Of a stretch of 64,000 nucleotides of DNA, positions 50,113 to 58,662 are shown piece by piece (the stretch's first letter is position 1; each line of letters starts with the position of its first letter). This DNA is from Novosphingobium sp. JCM 18896 (GTDB taxonomy: Bacteria > Pseudomonadota > Alphaproteobacteria > Sphingomonadales > Sphingomonadaceae): assembly GCF_025938095.1 (NCBI RefSeq), contig NZ_JAPCZF010000008.1, positions 93,177-157,176 on the forward strand, written 5' to 3'. The translations under genes were made by a program, and so were the position numbers. The notes under the pieces are model-generated. The model saw only the letters and a program-made list of their open reading frames with translations, searched no databases and had not been told where the DNA came from.

Positions 50113-51561
50113 CTAACTGCGATCCTCGCGCAGCTTGCCGCGACGAACCTTGCCGGCCTCGTCGCGCAGCGGCGCGTCGGTGAACTCGACTGCGCGCGGC
50201 AACTTGTAGGCGACCAGGCGCTCGGCCGCGAAAGCGAGGAGCGCTGCGGTATCGGTGTTCGCGCCTTCCTCCAGTCGTACCACGGCATGGACGCGCGCGC
50301 CGAGATCATCGTCGGGCAGGCCGATCACCACGGCCTCGGCGACGGCGGGATGCTCGAGCAGCGCGCCCTCGACCTCGGCCGGATAGACGTTGTGCCCGCC
50401 CGAGACGATCAGGTCGGTGCGCCGGTCGGCGATGTAGAGATAGCCGTCGTCATCGACCCAGCCGTGGTCGCCGAGCGATTCGAAGCCGTCGTCGAGCCGC
50501 CGCGATTCGGCGCCGACGTAAGCATAGCTCGGCGCGCTGGCACCTGCCCTGCGCATGAAGATCTCGCCGATCTCGCCCGGGGGCAGTGCTGCGCCGTCCT
50601 CGCCGCGGATCAGCAGTTCGCCGCCCGCGGGGCGACCGACCGAGCCGCGATGCGCGAGCCATTCGGTGCCGTTCAGCTGGGTCGTGCAGAAGCCCTCGGT
50701 GCCGCCGTACATCTCCCAGATCCGCTCGGGACCCAGCCAGTCGATCCAGAACTGCTTGAGCGCGGCGGGGATCGGCGCGGCCGTGTGCCAGACCGTTTCG
50801 AGCGAGGACAGGTCGTGCGCGCGCCGCAAGGCCTCGGGCAGGCGGGCGATCCGCTGCATCATCGTCGGCACCAGGCTGACCCATTGCACGCGATGGCGCT
50901 CGACCAGCGCGAGGAACTCTTCGGCGTCGAACTTCGCCATGCCGACCACCGAGGTGCCGTGCAGCATCATCATGTGCGTCATCGCGAAAGGGAAGTTGTG
51001 ATAGAGCGGCGCCGGATTGAGCATGACCCCGTCTGCGGGCATGCCGAGGCCGCGAAAGCCGTCGTCGATCCGCGAGGGCAGGGCATCGACGATCAGCTTG
51101 GGCCGTCCGGTCGACCCGCCCGAGGTCATCGCCTTCCAGTGCGGCGCTACCTTGCTCGCCAGCGGCGCGCGTTCGGCATGGTCGCGGCCGAAGTCCTCGG
51201 GCAGGGCGCCGAGTGCGCTCCGAAGCGCGGGATCGGCGGCCACCACCGCGCGCGGCTCGGCCAGTGCGACGATCGCCACGAGCTCGGCCGCGGGCAGTCG
51301 CGGCGATACCACCGTCGGCGTCGCGCCGAGCTTCCACAGCGCGAAGGTCCATTCGTAGAAGGCGTTGGCGTTGGGCAGGGCCAGGACCACGCGATCGCCT
51401 TGCGCCACGCCCTGTCCGGCCAGCGCATGGGCGCGGCGCAGCGCACGCTCGGCGAGTTCGCCCCAGGACAGCACGTCCTCGCCGTGCCGCACCGCCCAGC
51501 GATCGGCGCCGAGCCGCGCGGCGTTGCGTTCGGGTACGTCGCCGAGCAGGACTTCGGCCAC
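50113..51561 (-). CDS. AMP-forming acyl-CoA ligase
   Basis: A 482-residue ANL enzyme with intact motifs: P-loop MTSGGSTGRPK, YGGTEG, LGDHGWVDDDGYLYIADR, and C-terminal Lys in RDEAGKVRRGKL. It activates a carboxylic acid with ATP and CoA. GTG 51561 begins two bases after the stop of the enoyl-CoA hydratase, so the two genes are one operon. The long frame to 52551 is antisense-like text of the hydratase in another frame. Substrate perhaps a steroid or aromatic acid; not proven. Confidence 0.9.
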   Translation of the reverse strand: MAEVLLGDVPERNAARLGADRWAVRHGEDVLSWGELAERALRRAHALAGQGVAQGDRVVLALPNANAFYEWTFALWKLGATPTVVSPRLPAAELVAIVALAEPRAVVAADPALRSALGALPEDFGRDHAERAPLASKVAPHWKAMTSGGSTGRPKLIVDALPSRIDDGFRGLGMPADGVMLNPAPLYHNFPFAMTHMMMLHGTSVVGMAKFDAEEFLALVERHRVQWVSLVPTMMQRIARLPEALRRAHDLSSLETVWHTAAPIPAALKQFWIDWLGPERIWEMYGGTEGFCTTQLNGTEWLAHRGSVGRPAGGELLIRGEDGAALPPGEIGEIFMRRAGASAPSYAYVGAESRRLDDGFESLGDHGWVDDDGYLYIADRRTDLIVSGGHNVYPAEVEGALLEHPAVAEAVVIGLPDDDLGARVHAVVRLEEGANTDTAALLAFAAERLVAYKLPRAVEFTDAPLRDEAGKVRRGKLREDRS

Positions 51562-51563
51562 GA

Positions 51564-52448
51564 TCAGCCCTCGGTCTTGGTCGCGGCCAGCGCGGCTTGG
51601 AGATGCCGGCGCACCGTTTCGGGCAGCTTGGTCACGTCGATGGGAAAGCCGTGGAGCAGCATGTTCTGCAGGTGGCCGATCTGGTGGTTGGCGAAGGCCG
51701 CCTTCATCGCTGCGCCGCGGCCCATCGCGTCCTGCGCGGTGTTGATCGAATCCTTGATCAGCTTGAGCGCGAAGCGATCGGTTCGCGCGATCTCCTCGGC
51801 CAGCGCCAGGGCGCGGTCCTGCAGTTCGGCGCGCGGTACGACCTCGTTGACCATGCCCGCCGCCGCCGCCACATGCGCCGAAAGCCAGCCGCCGGTAAAC
51901 AGGAACTGCTTGGCGCGGCGCACGCCGAGCTCGAACGGATGGTTGAAGAACTCGACCCCGGGCACGCCCATGTCCGAGCCGGTGTTGTCGCGGAAGCGCG
52001 CGTCGTCGGCGGCGACGATGATGTCGGCCATCCACATCAGCATCAGTCCGCCCGAGATGACGCTGCCCTGGACCGCAGCGATGACCGGCTTGGGGGCATT
52101 GCGCCAGCGCTCGGTGATCTCGAGATAGACCTCGCGCTCGCGCGCATAGAGCCCTTCCCAGCCGGGGCCCTGGTATTGGCCCCAGAGCGTGACCCGCTCG
52201 GCTTCGGGCGCGGCCGGCGGCTCGGACATCGACAGGTCGTGCCCGGCGCTGAAATGGTCGCCCTCGGCGGCGATGATGATGACGCTGACCGAATCGTCCT
52301 GGCACGCACGGCGCATCGCCGCGTCGAGCTGGTAGGTCATCACCGTACCCTGGGCGTTGCGCTTGTCCGCCCGATCGAGCACGATCCGCGCGACCTTGGG
52401 TGCGGGCGTCTCGTAGCGCACCTGCGGGCGATCTGCGGTATCGGCCAT
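51564..52448 (-). CDS. Enoyl-CoA hydratase/isomerase family protein
   Basis: A 294-residue crotonase-fold protein: oxyanion residues in DHFSAGHDLSMS and QGSVISGGLMLMWMADII; an Asp/Glu pair expected in MGVPGVEFF. The family hydrates or isomerises acyl-CoA intermediates; the D in the first loop is typical. Start at ATG 52448 (MADTADRPQVRY). Operon with the ligase downstream. Confidence 0.92.
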   Translation of the reverse strand: MADTADRPQVRYETPAPKVARIVLDRADKRNAQGTVMTYQLDAAMRRACQDDSVSVIIIAAEGDHFSAGHDLSMSEPPAAPEAERVTLWGQYQGPGWEGLYAREREVYLEITERWRNAPKPVIAAVQGSVISGGLMLMWMADIIVAADDARFRDNTGSDMGVPGVEFFNHPFELGVRRAKQFLFTGGWLSAHVAAAAGMVNEVVPRAELQDRALALAEEIARTDRFALKLIKDSINTAQDAMGRGAAMKAAFANHQIGHLQNMLLHGFPIDVTKLPETVRRHLQAALAATKTEG

Positions 52449-52621
52449 GTCTCTCTCCCGGCGGCGCCGTTTCGGCCGCTTTCCTTTGCCGCGAGCATAT
52501 CGGGACGGCGCGGGGCGGCAAGAATGATTGCGCGATCGCAAAATCACGCAAAACGACCCTTGCGCCCGGCGCAGGTGCTGGCTAAAGGCCTGCCCCTGCC
52601 GAAGGCAATGTCCGGGGGCAC

Positions 52622-52697
52622 GCCGCTTTAGCTCAGCCGGTAGAGCACATCATTCGTAATGATGGGGTCAGGTGTTCGAGTCACCTAAGCGGCACCA
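52622..52697 (+). tRNA. tRNA-Thr (anticodon CGT)
   Basis: A full 76-base cloverleaf: acceptor GCCGCTT / AAGCGGC, D-arm with GCTCAGCCGGTAGAGC, anticodon stem CATCA / TGATG with loop TTCGTAA giving anticodon CGT, T-arm AGGTG-TTCGAGT-CACCT, discriminator A and encoded CCA. The accessory region starts right after it, so its 3' end is the likely integration site. Confidence 0.97.
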
Positions 52698-52941
52698 TCC
52701 CTTCCCTAGGGAAATCCGACAGATTGAAGGAAAGAGCTTTCCCCTGTGGGGAGAGACTGGGTCCTGTTTGGGGCGCTTTGTGTAGGAAAATGGCTCGCCC
52801 GTGCCGATCCCGCTCTGAGGTGGTTCATGAGGTGGGCATGGCTTAACCCTGGGCCACGGGGTCCAGTAGATACCTATGCTAGCCTGCACCTCAAACGCAG
52901 GAGGCTTTCGCGCAAGCTGGCTGAGCGCGCAGCTACGGGCA

Positions 52942-53940
52942 TCAAGAAGGTGTATGCTCCGCAGCATTTATCGCCGCTTCAATTTGCTCAACTGTCGTTG
53001 CGCACCCACCGTACACCCAGGCAGGAATTGCCTCGGGTGCCGGAACGAGCAGGGACTTCAACGTGCGATTCGCTTGACGCCCGTAACTGTAGCGAAACAT
53101 GTTGGCACGGATGCAGGCGCAATAGAATAAAAGCTCATCGATGCAAAATTTTTCCCTGGGCTTCAGATAATAAAGATCTCTGCCCGAGTAAAATCTCTCC
53201 GTCTGCAGGAAGGTTTCAAGAACGGATCCGCCTCCTGCTACAGTCAAAACGCCACCGTCGATCGGCTTAATATGCGGGACTTCTTTTACCTTTGCAGAGA
53301 CCCCGTTGTTTTTTGAAGTCCTGGACACAAAATTTATGCCGTTTGGATCCTGTTGTAGTTTGTTTAGCTCTAAGTTTGAGCCATATATTACATCGAAGAG
53401 ATCGCTGACCATAACGCGCGATTCGCCAATCTGCGGCTGAGCCGCATATGGTGCCGGAATATGTTCAATTAGCGGGCTGAGCCTGCCTTCAAAATCCTTG
53501 TGAGCGGATGTAAGTGCCTCTCGAAGCCATGCCGGTGCGGAACTGATTGAAGGAACGCGGAGGACTTTGATGGTCCTGTTCGCCTCTCTTCCAAACGCAC
53601 TGTACCGAAACCTATTGTGCCTAATGGCAAGGCAAACGTAAATTTTCTGCTCGAAGCTCATTGCCACCTTTGGCTTTAGAACGGCAACGTTTTGCGCGGT
53701 GTAAAACGGAGCAGGCTGGACAAAGGCGGAAAGCAGCTTGGTACCGCCTAGTGCGACAGTGATCATGCCGGCCTCAAACGGCGGCACTGCGGACACCTCG
53801 GCTACTGTGGCGGAAACACCCAAGTTTTGGCTCGATCGACCAACAAAGTTCACCCCTCCGGGCAAACGGCTCATTTTGTTGAGATCGAATTTATTACCGT
53901 AGCTGACGTCAAAAACAGACTGCAGTTCAATCGTTTGCAT
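52942..53940 (-). CDS. Specificity subunit of a BcgI-like restriction system (two TRDs)
   Basis: About 332 residues with two related halves: VFDVSYGNKFDLNKM ... GVNFVGRSSQNLGVSA and LFDVIYGSNLELNKL ... GINFVSRTSKNNGVSA. Each half is a target-recognition domain; two give a bipartite site. Start at ATG 53940 (MQTIELQS) after GGAGAAG, overlapping the end of the nuclease-methylase gene by 14 bases; ATGs at 53955 and 53964 also fit. Length matches the B subunit of BcgI (about 341). Confidence 0.85.
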   Translation of the reverse strand: MQTIELQSVFDVSYGNKFDLNKMSRLPGGVNFVGRSSQNLGVSATVAEVSAVPPFEAGMITVALGGTKLLSAFVQPAPFYTAQNVAVLKPKVAMSFEQKIYVCLAIRHNRFRYSAFGREANRTIKVLRVPSISSAPAWLREALTSAHKDFEGRLSPLIEHIPAPYAAQPQIGESRVMVSDLFDVIYGSNLELNKLQQDPNGINFVSRTSKNNGVSAKVKEVPHIKPIDGGVLTVAGGGSVLETFLQTERFYSGRDLYYLKPREKFCIDELLFYCACIRANMFRYSYGRQANRTLKSLLVPAPEAIPAWVYGGCATTVEQIEAAINAAEHTPS

Positions 53941-55876
53941 CTGCTTCTTCTCCATCTGCCGCACTAGCGCTTCCGTTTTGATTCATCACATGGAAGACAA
54001 GATATTTCTTCACCTCTTCCTCGAAATCGGATTGCGATACACCACTGTAATCCGTTTCGAGATATGCTTCGGCGCACCATTCATCGCTTGCGCCAACCTG
54101 TACCATTACACTTTCTCCAGCGTGAACCTCACGGTTTCTGTAGCTGGATACCCACCGCTCCCGAATTGTCGGCCATTTGCCGTCCTGGTCGATGCGGCCA
54201 AGATGTTTGGTTTTCACGAAACCGTCGTCGCGCCAGTAACCGAACCACGTTTTCCGCTTGCTGGAAGCGTGCGGCACCCCAGCGGTGAAGACCATGACGC
54301 ACGTCACGGTGCCAACGGGCGAAAACAATTCCAAGGGCATGGACATAACGGCTTCAAGCGTATGCGCCTTCAGCAACTCCGTCTTTGCTGGGTGTGGAGA
54401 TATAGCACACGAAATGGGAACAATGGCCACACCGACGCCATGCTTATTGAGGCAATCAAGCATCTGCTTGACAAAGTATAGTTCGTGAAGATCTGCATCC
54501 CCCTGAGAAAATGGAGGATTTAGAAGTCCGACTGTGCACTTGTGCGTCTTAATGGCAGAAGAAATTGCATCGTCGAAGCAAGATCCCTGATGCAGGTTGG
54601 CTTTACCATCTCCACGAAGAATCATGTTGGATGCAGCGAGCGCGAACATATTTGGCTGTTGCTCCACACCGATAAGGCCACTCGACTTAATATTAAATAT
54701 TTCTCCTTCAGTGCTGGCATCTTTGATCATTTCTCGCATTGCCGAAATAAGAAATCCGCCAGTTCCCGCGCAGATGTCAAGAACCCTGCTTTCCTTGTTG
54801 ACGTTTGCCAGTAACGCGAACAGCTCTGTTACATGGCGCGGCGTCAATACTATTCCAAGAGCCTTTTTATCTCCGCCAGTGTACTTGAGAAATTCTCCAT
54901 AAAACTGGCCAACGACATCGTACTCGTGGTATACCGATATAAACGGCCAAACCTTTTCTCTAAGCCTACGGATTAGCTCATGTAAAACACCGCGTGGCCA
55001 ATTCTTTGTTTTTTTAGAAAGCTCTGGATGGACTGCGATGCTCGAGTACGGTTGTGCCATATTTGCTTTTTTTGCTTTGGGAATGTCGGCTTTCTGAATT
55101 TCGTCCTGGATCACCTGCATCCATTGTTTTTGTAGATCTTCTGGAGCATATTCGTCGAACGCCTTTGCAAACGCTTTATTTCGAAGAGCAATCAGCGTGC
55201 CGCTTACCATCAACGGCTTCTCGCTTTCGGTTAGTTTAGCGTGATCTCGCATGAAATCATGAAGTTCACGTGAAAACGCCATCAGTTCGTCAAATCTAAC
55301 CTTTTGAATAGCCGGATCGAATTCCGCATGACTGATATAATCATGCCATGGAATAATTTCGTCAATGTTATTTCCAGATGGCGTGTGAAGCGGGCGCGGC
55401 GCACTTTGTCCTTTCCCAAACAGGAATGTGGAGATCTTAAGAGAGCCCTTAGTTTCGCCGCTAGCCGCTATAGCGATCACGTTGAATTCGCGTGCAAGGT
55501 GCTGCGCATAATGAGCCACGCCGTCTGTGGCGAAGCGCTGCAACCGCTTTGTTCTCTCGGGACCAGTTTCAAGTACAGGACTACCTGCCACGACTGCCGC
55601 AAACGCGGCGCTGCAGTGATCTTTCGTCGATGCTTTGCATTCAATAATAATGAGAAAGTCTGGGTGGCTTGGCGAACTTACGATGAATTCGGGAGATCCT
55701 ATGCCGCCACCCCCCGATTTGCTCGCAGCTTTTAGGAGTCTCTTTACCGCGTCGATGTGGCTCTTTTGCTCTTCAACCTGTATGTCATTCCCGTCATCGT
55801 AATATTCGAACTTACGCAGCGCATCACGCACCAGGTTTTCCGTATTGCGCTCATTCTTAGCCAAGACTGCCCCCAT
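53927..55876 (-). CDS. Fused nuclease-N6-adenine methyltransferase (BcgI A-like)
   Basis: A 649-residue protein. The N-terminal PD-(D/E)XK nuclease shows Glu 63 (SPEFIV), Asp 73 and Glu-x-Lys 79-81 (HPDFLIIIECKAS). The middle is helical. The methyltransferase has TPRHVTELF, SAM motif LDICAGTGGFLI (near 366-377) and catalytic NPPF (453-456). Restriction and methylation in one chain plus a separate two-TRD subunit is the BcgI type IIB layout, which cuts on both sides of its site. Length is close to BcgI A (about 637). Base use is AT-richer than the core genome. Confidence 0.87.
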   Translation of the reverse strand: MGAVLAKNERNTENLVRDALRKFEYYDDGNDIQVEEQKSHIDAVKRLLKAASKSGGGGIGSPEFIVSSPSHPDFLIIIECKASTKDHCSAAFAAVVAGSPVLETGPERTKRLQRFATDGVAHYAQHLAREFNVIAIAASGETKGSLKISTFLFGKGQSAPRPLHTPSGNNIDEIIPWHDYISHAEFDPAIQKVRFDELMAFSRELHDFMRDHAKLTESEKPLMVSGTLIALRNKAFAKAFDEYAPEDLQKQWMQVIQDEIQKADIPKAKKANMAQPYSSIAVHPELSKKTKNWPRGVLHELIRRLREKVWPFISVYHEYDVVGQFYGEFLKYTGGDKKALGIVLTPRHVTELFALLANVNKESRVLDICAGTGGFLISAMREMIKDASTEGEIFNIKSSGLIGVEQQPNMFALAASNMILRGDGKANLHQGSCFDDAISSAIKTHKCTVGLLNPPFSQGDADLHELYFVKQMLDCLNKHGVGVAIVPISCAISPHPAKTELLKAHTLEAVMSMPLELFSPVGTVTCVMVFTAGVPHASSKRKTWFGYWRDDGFVKTKHLGRIDQDGKWPTIRERWVSSYRNREVHAGESVMVQVGASDEWCAEAYLETDYSGVSQSDFEEEVKKYLVFHVMNQNGSASAADGEEADAND

Positions 55877-56064
55877 TCTCCGTTCGCAAAGTGGCTCCTA
55901 CGGAAATCGACTCTCGGGATCAACGGCCAGGGGGCAAGCACCTTTGCGTTACGGTTTGGTTGATGCTGGTAGCAAGGTGCGCAAATCCAACCATCTTATA
56001 TGAACAGGCATGGGCTCTTGCGATTGCCCTGAACTCCCGCCAGAACCGTCCTTGCCTTCCGTGA

Positions 56065-56208
56065 AAGCCGGAGGGTGGGGCGTGGAAACCCCAACACACA
56101 TGAACTCGGTCACCGAACACGGAGGCCGGGTGGCATGCGCGTATGTCCAGCCGGCAACGGTAAAGGCGCATGCGCCTGTCTGTGTGTCAGGTTTCCAACA
56201 TCCGGCTT
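56065..56208. other. Nested inverted element (structured RNA or recombination site candidate)
   Basis: Three perfect stems nest in order: AAGCCGGA (56065-56072) with TCCGGCTT (56201-56208); TGGAAACC (56083-56090) with GGTTTCCA (56190-56197); ACACACA (56094-56100) with TGTGTGT (56181-56187). Inside, GCATGCGC (56133-56140) pairs GCGCATGC (56166-56173), plus a small TCGG-TCA-CCGA hairpin at 56106-56116. The whole 55877-56370 gap has no convincing gene. Confidence 0.7.
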
Positions 56209-56370
56209 CGGCCGTCGCTCCAAGAGGTACATAGGGGCGGCACAGGGTCAAAGCCGACGTCGCTCCTCAGCGCAGGGGGCGAGACGATGAACAATCCAGA
56301 GCCATAGCCGCCTGTTCAGCCGTGCCCACGGGGCCGGTCATCTCCCCTATCGCTGAAAGGAAACGATCGC

Positions 56371-56952
56371 GTGATCGATCAAGAATCATTGAAGAGCATT
56401 GAGGACCTGCACCGTCTGAAAACGGAGGGCATCATCACCGAAGCCGAGTTCGACAAGGCAAAGGCAGACATCCTGTCTGGCTCCACCACGCGCAGGCCGA
56501 AGCCCCATATTCCAACTGCGCAATCCAACTTTCAGTTGGCAAGCGATCTGCCCAGGGTCGATGATCTCGTGTCGTGGGCTATGCGGCCCCTTCAACTGTA
56601 TGCGACCTTCACGGGTCGATCGACACGTAAGGAATTCTGGACCTACATCCTGGCGCTGGCCGTCGTCATGCTGCTTATCAGTATGTTCGTAGCCATTGAT
56701 GAGTATGGTCCGACCGGTCGGAATGGTGAACTCGTTCTCGCCTTGCTGATCGTAGCTACCGCAGTCCCCAGTTTCGCGGTCCAAGCTCGCCGCTTTCACG
56801 ATCAGGATTTGTCCGGCTGGTTGGTCCTGCTGAATATCATTCCGTACCTCGGCTCCTTGATCGTGTTCGTCTTTATGCTTCGTGACGGCACTCCCGGTGA
56901 GAATCGGTTCGGACCGGATCCAAAGGGGCGGGAACCGCTGCCAGCCGAATAA
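56371..56952 (+). CDS. SHOCT plus DUF805 membrane protein
   Basis: A 193-residue protein. Residues about 8-35 form a SHOCT domain (IEDLHRLKTEGIITEAEFDKAKADIL); from about 75 a DUF805 membrane domain (TFTGRSTRKEFWTYILALAV, ARRFHDQDLSGWLVLL, GTPGENRFGPDPKG). GTG start after AAAGGAAACGATCGC. Function unknown; DUF805 proteins occur often on accessory elements. A terminator follows. Confidence 0.88.
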   Translation: MIDQESLKSIEDLHRLKTEGIITEAEFDKAKADILSGSTTRRPKPHIPTAQSNFQLASDLPRVDDLVSWAMRPLQLYATFTGRSTRKEFWTYILALAVVMLLISMFVAIDEYGPTGRNGELVLALLIVATAVPSFAVQARRFHDQDLSGWLVLLNIIPYLGSLIVFVFMLRDGTPGENRFGPDPKGREPLPAE

Positions 56953-56977
56953 TTCACCCACCCCCTCCCCCACCATG

Positions 56978-57007
56978 GGCCCTCGGACGACCTCCGGGGG
57001 CCTTTTT
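56978..57007 (+). terminator. Terminator directly before the 57,023 gene
   Basis: Stem GGCCCTCGGA / TCCGGGGGCC (one G-U), loop CGACC, then TTTTT. It ends 15 bases before the next ATG, with the ribosome site TGGAG between. Confidence 0.88.
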
Positions 57008-57022
57008 CGTTGGAGTTGCCCA

Positions 57023-57397
57023 ATGCGCATCATTGCTACAGCAGAAGACGCTCTCGCCATCTGCGACCAGCCGATCGATCAAGAGTTAGCCCACCTCTTG
57101 CGTCGGTACTCGGCCATCCTGGACGAATTTGGAGAAGGCGCCGACGCCAAGATTTTGGTGATCCAGGAAGGCGAAGGGTCGGCCCTAGCTGAACAGATCT
57201 GCGGCCGTCCGATCCTCGCCGATGGGCGTTTCGCATTTCCGGTCGAGCTGATCACCCGCCATGATCATTGGTTTGAGGTGGTCTGGATCATCGCCGACGA
57301 TGGCTCAGGCCTTGTGCTGCTCATCGAAATAGCGGCTGACACGGAGCAAGCTTGGATCACCGCCTGTCACAGGGCCTTGGCAGAGATGGCGCCTTAG
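57023..57397 (+). CDS. Hypothetical protein, paralogue of the 57,523 gene
   Basis: A 124-residue soluble protein. The sequence block KILVIQEGEGSALAEQICG and the later HHDHWFEVVWIIADDG-type region (read HDHWFEVVWIIADDGSGLVL) align with the 57,523 product. Unknown function; such proteins recur on plasmids and islands in this group. Start ATG 57023 after TGGAG, immediately behind a terminator. Confidence 0.72.
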   Translation: MRIIATAEDALAICDQPIDQELAHLLRRYSAILDEFGEGADAKILVIQEGEGSALAEQICGRPILADGRFAFPVELITRHDHWFEVVWIIADDGSGLVLLIEIAADTEQAWITACHRALAEMAP

Positions 57398-57473
57398 CAG
57401 GATTCCGCACCATCTGACCTAGGCAGGTCTCTTAGTTCAATACCTCAAAATCGCGTCTTACGGGACGTCAGTC

Positions 57474-57506
57474 AGCCTCTTGGCCCGCCGCCGAGGGGCT
57501 TTTTTC
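57474..57506 (+). terminator. Terminator directly before the 57,523 gene
   Basis: Stem AGCCTCTTGG / CCGAGGGGCT (two G-U pairs), loop CCCGCCG, then TTTTTT. It ends 17 bases before the next ATG, with CTGGAGAG between. Confidence 0.88.
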
Positions 57507-57522
57507 ATATCTGGAGAGCACG

Positions 57523-57912
57523 ATGATCTCACTTCCTGACCGGGAGGCGCTGGGTGCTGCGCTCTCGATGCCGCTACCAGCCGCGCTTTATAGCTTGTTG
57601 TCCGATGCCATAGCCCTGGCAACCGAAGGCAACCTGCTCGATCTGACATACGTGGTTATCATCGAAGAGGGCGATACCGAAGCCGACATCATTGAAGAGA
57701 TCGGTTTCTCGCCGCTGGTCCACCCGATCGACGGGCATCGATACGGGGATGCTCAGTTTCAACCCTACTGGGCTTACCTTCAAGAGCGGGGCGGCTGGTT
57801 CGAGCTGATCCATACGGTCAGCAACGACGGTTTCGCTTTCGTGCTGCTCGTTGACGGTGACGCCGAATCCGACCTCGTCCGCATGTGCCGTCGATGGAAG
57901 GACGAGGGGTGA
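57523..57912 (+). CDS. Hypothetical protein, paralogue of the 57,023 gene
   Basis: A 129-residue acidic protein: YVVIIEEGDTEADIIEEIGF and GGWFELIHTVSNDGFAFVLL correspond to blocks in the previous gene. Unknown function. Its TGA overlaps the GTG of the next membrane protein (GTGA), so those two are coupled. Confidence 0.75.
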   Translation: MISLPDREALGAALSMPLPAALYSLLSDAIALATEGNLLDLTYVVIIEEGDTEADIIEEIGFSPLVHPIDGHRYGDAQFQPYWAYLQERGGWFELIHTVSNDGFAFVLLVDGDAESDLVRMCRRWKDEG

Positions 57913-58148
57913 GGTTCCTTGTTCCAATCATCATATTCTCGCTGGCGATCGCGGCATTCAAGGCTGCGATTGCGGTTCTCATGGCGAGCTACCTGTTGAT
58001 GCTTGTCGTAGCCGCGCTGGTGAAGCCGGCCGAGACCTTCGGACTCTTCGCGTTCTTCGTGATCTGCTTCCTGCTCCGAGAACACCCCGCCGCGACGTTG
58101 TCGGTCTTGGGTCTGGTGATCCTACTCGGTTTGATTCGCGGGCGTTAG
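57909..58148 (+). CDS. Small membrane protein coupled to the 57,523 gene
   Basis: A 79-residue protein, almost entirely hydrophobic, with three helices (FLVPIIIFSLAIAAFKAAI, LLMLVVAAL, LGLVILLGLIRGR). GTG 57909 overlaps the preceding stop by four bases. A frame open to 57885 gives an alternative start. No family recognised. Confidence 0.6.
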   Translation: MRFLVPIIIFSLAIAAFKAAIAVLMASYLLMLVVAALVKPAETFGLFAFFVICFLLREHPAATLSVLGLVILLGLIRGR

Positions 58149-58396
58149 CCGATCCACCGGGCTCACGAAGAACAAAACGGGAATAGTGACCTACTTTGTG
58201 ACGGATCTTTGTACAGACAAGCCACCTCAGGCTGGCCATTATCAAAGGACGTCGCATGGAACGACGGCCTGCAATTGCTCCACTGTAGGTAAATTAGAGT
58301 GATGGGATGGAGACCCATCAATGGAAGGAAATAGGGATGCGAAATAGTACATAGAGACGCACTCTCATTTCGTTCTGGTACATAAGGATAAAAATC

Positions 58397-58657
58397 ATGC
58401 CAGACACATATATCAAAACTACACTCGCCTCTGTGGGTGCGATCGATCAGATTATTAAAGATCTTGGGCAGTCGCGTCACAAGGCTCTGAAGCTCTTTGC
58501 AGCCGCCCTGTTGTCGAAACACGGCAGTGCCGAGACAGCTGTCAGAGAAGCGGAGCGGCTTGGGGGCAACGACCTCGGCTGCGACGTGGAGCAGGCATTA
58601 GGAGGCCAAGAGAGCAGGGTCTTTGAGCGACCTTGGCTAGCTTGGGTGCAAGGTTGA
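58397..58657 (+). CDS. Hypothetical small protein
   Basis: An 86-residue protein, mixed helical text (TLASVGAIDQIIKDLGQ, HKALKLFAAALLSKHGSA). AAGGATAAAAATC precedes the ATG. It ends six bases before the vapE start, so probably cotranscribed. No family recognised. The 58149-58396 gap before it shows nothing identifiable. Confidence 0.55.
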   Translation: MPDTYIKTTLASVGAIDQIIKDLGQSRHKALKLFAAALLSKHGSAETAVREAERLGGNDLGCDVEQALGGQESRVFERPWLAWVQG

Positions 58658-58662
58658 ATCGG

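Noticed and set aside
51562..52551. Extension of the AMP-ligase into the enoyl-CoA hydratase region
   Set aside because: This is a second frame of the hydratase gene; GTG 51561 gives the normal ligase start.
52668..53270. ORFs on both strands next to the tRNA-Thr gene
   Set aside because: They run through the tRNA or antisense to the specificity subunit and show no domain.
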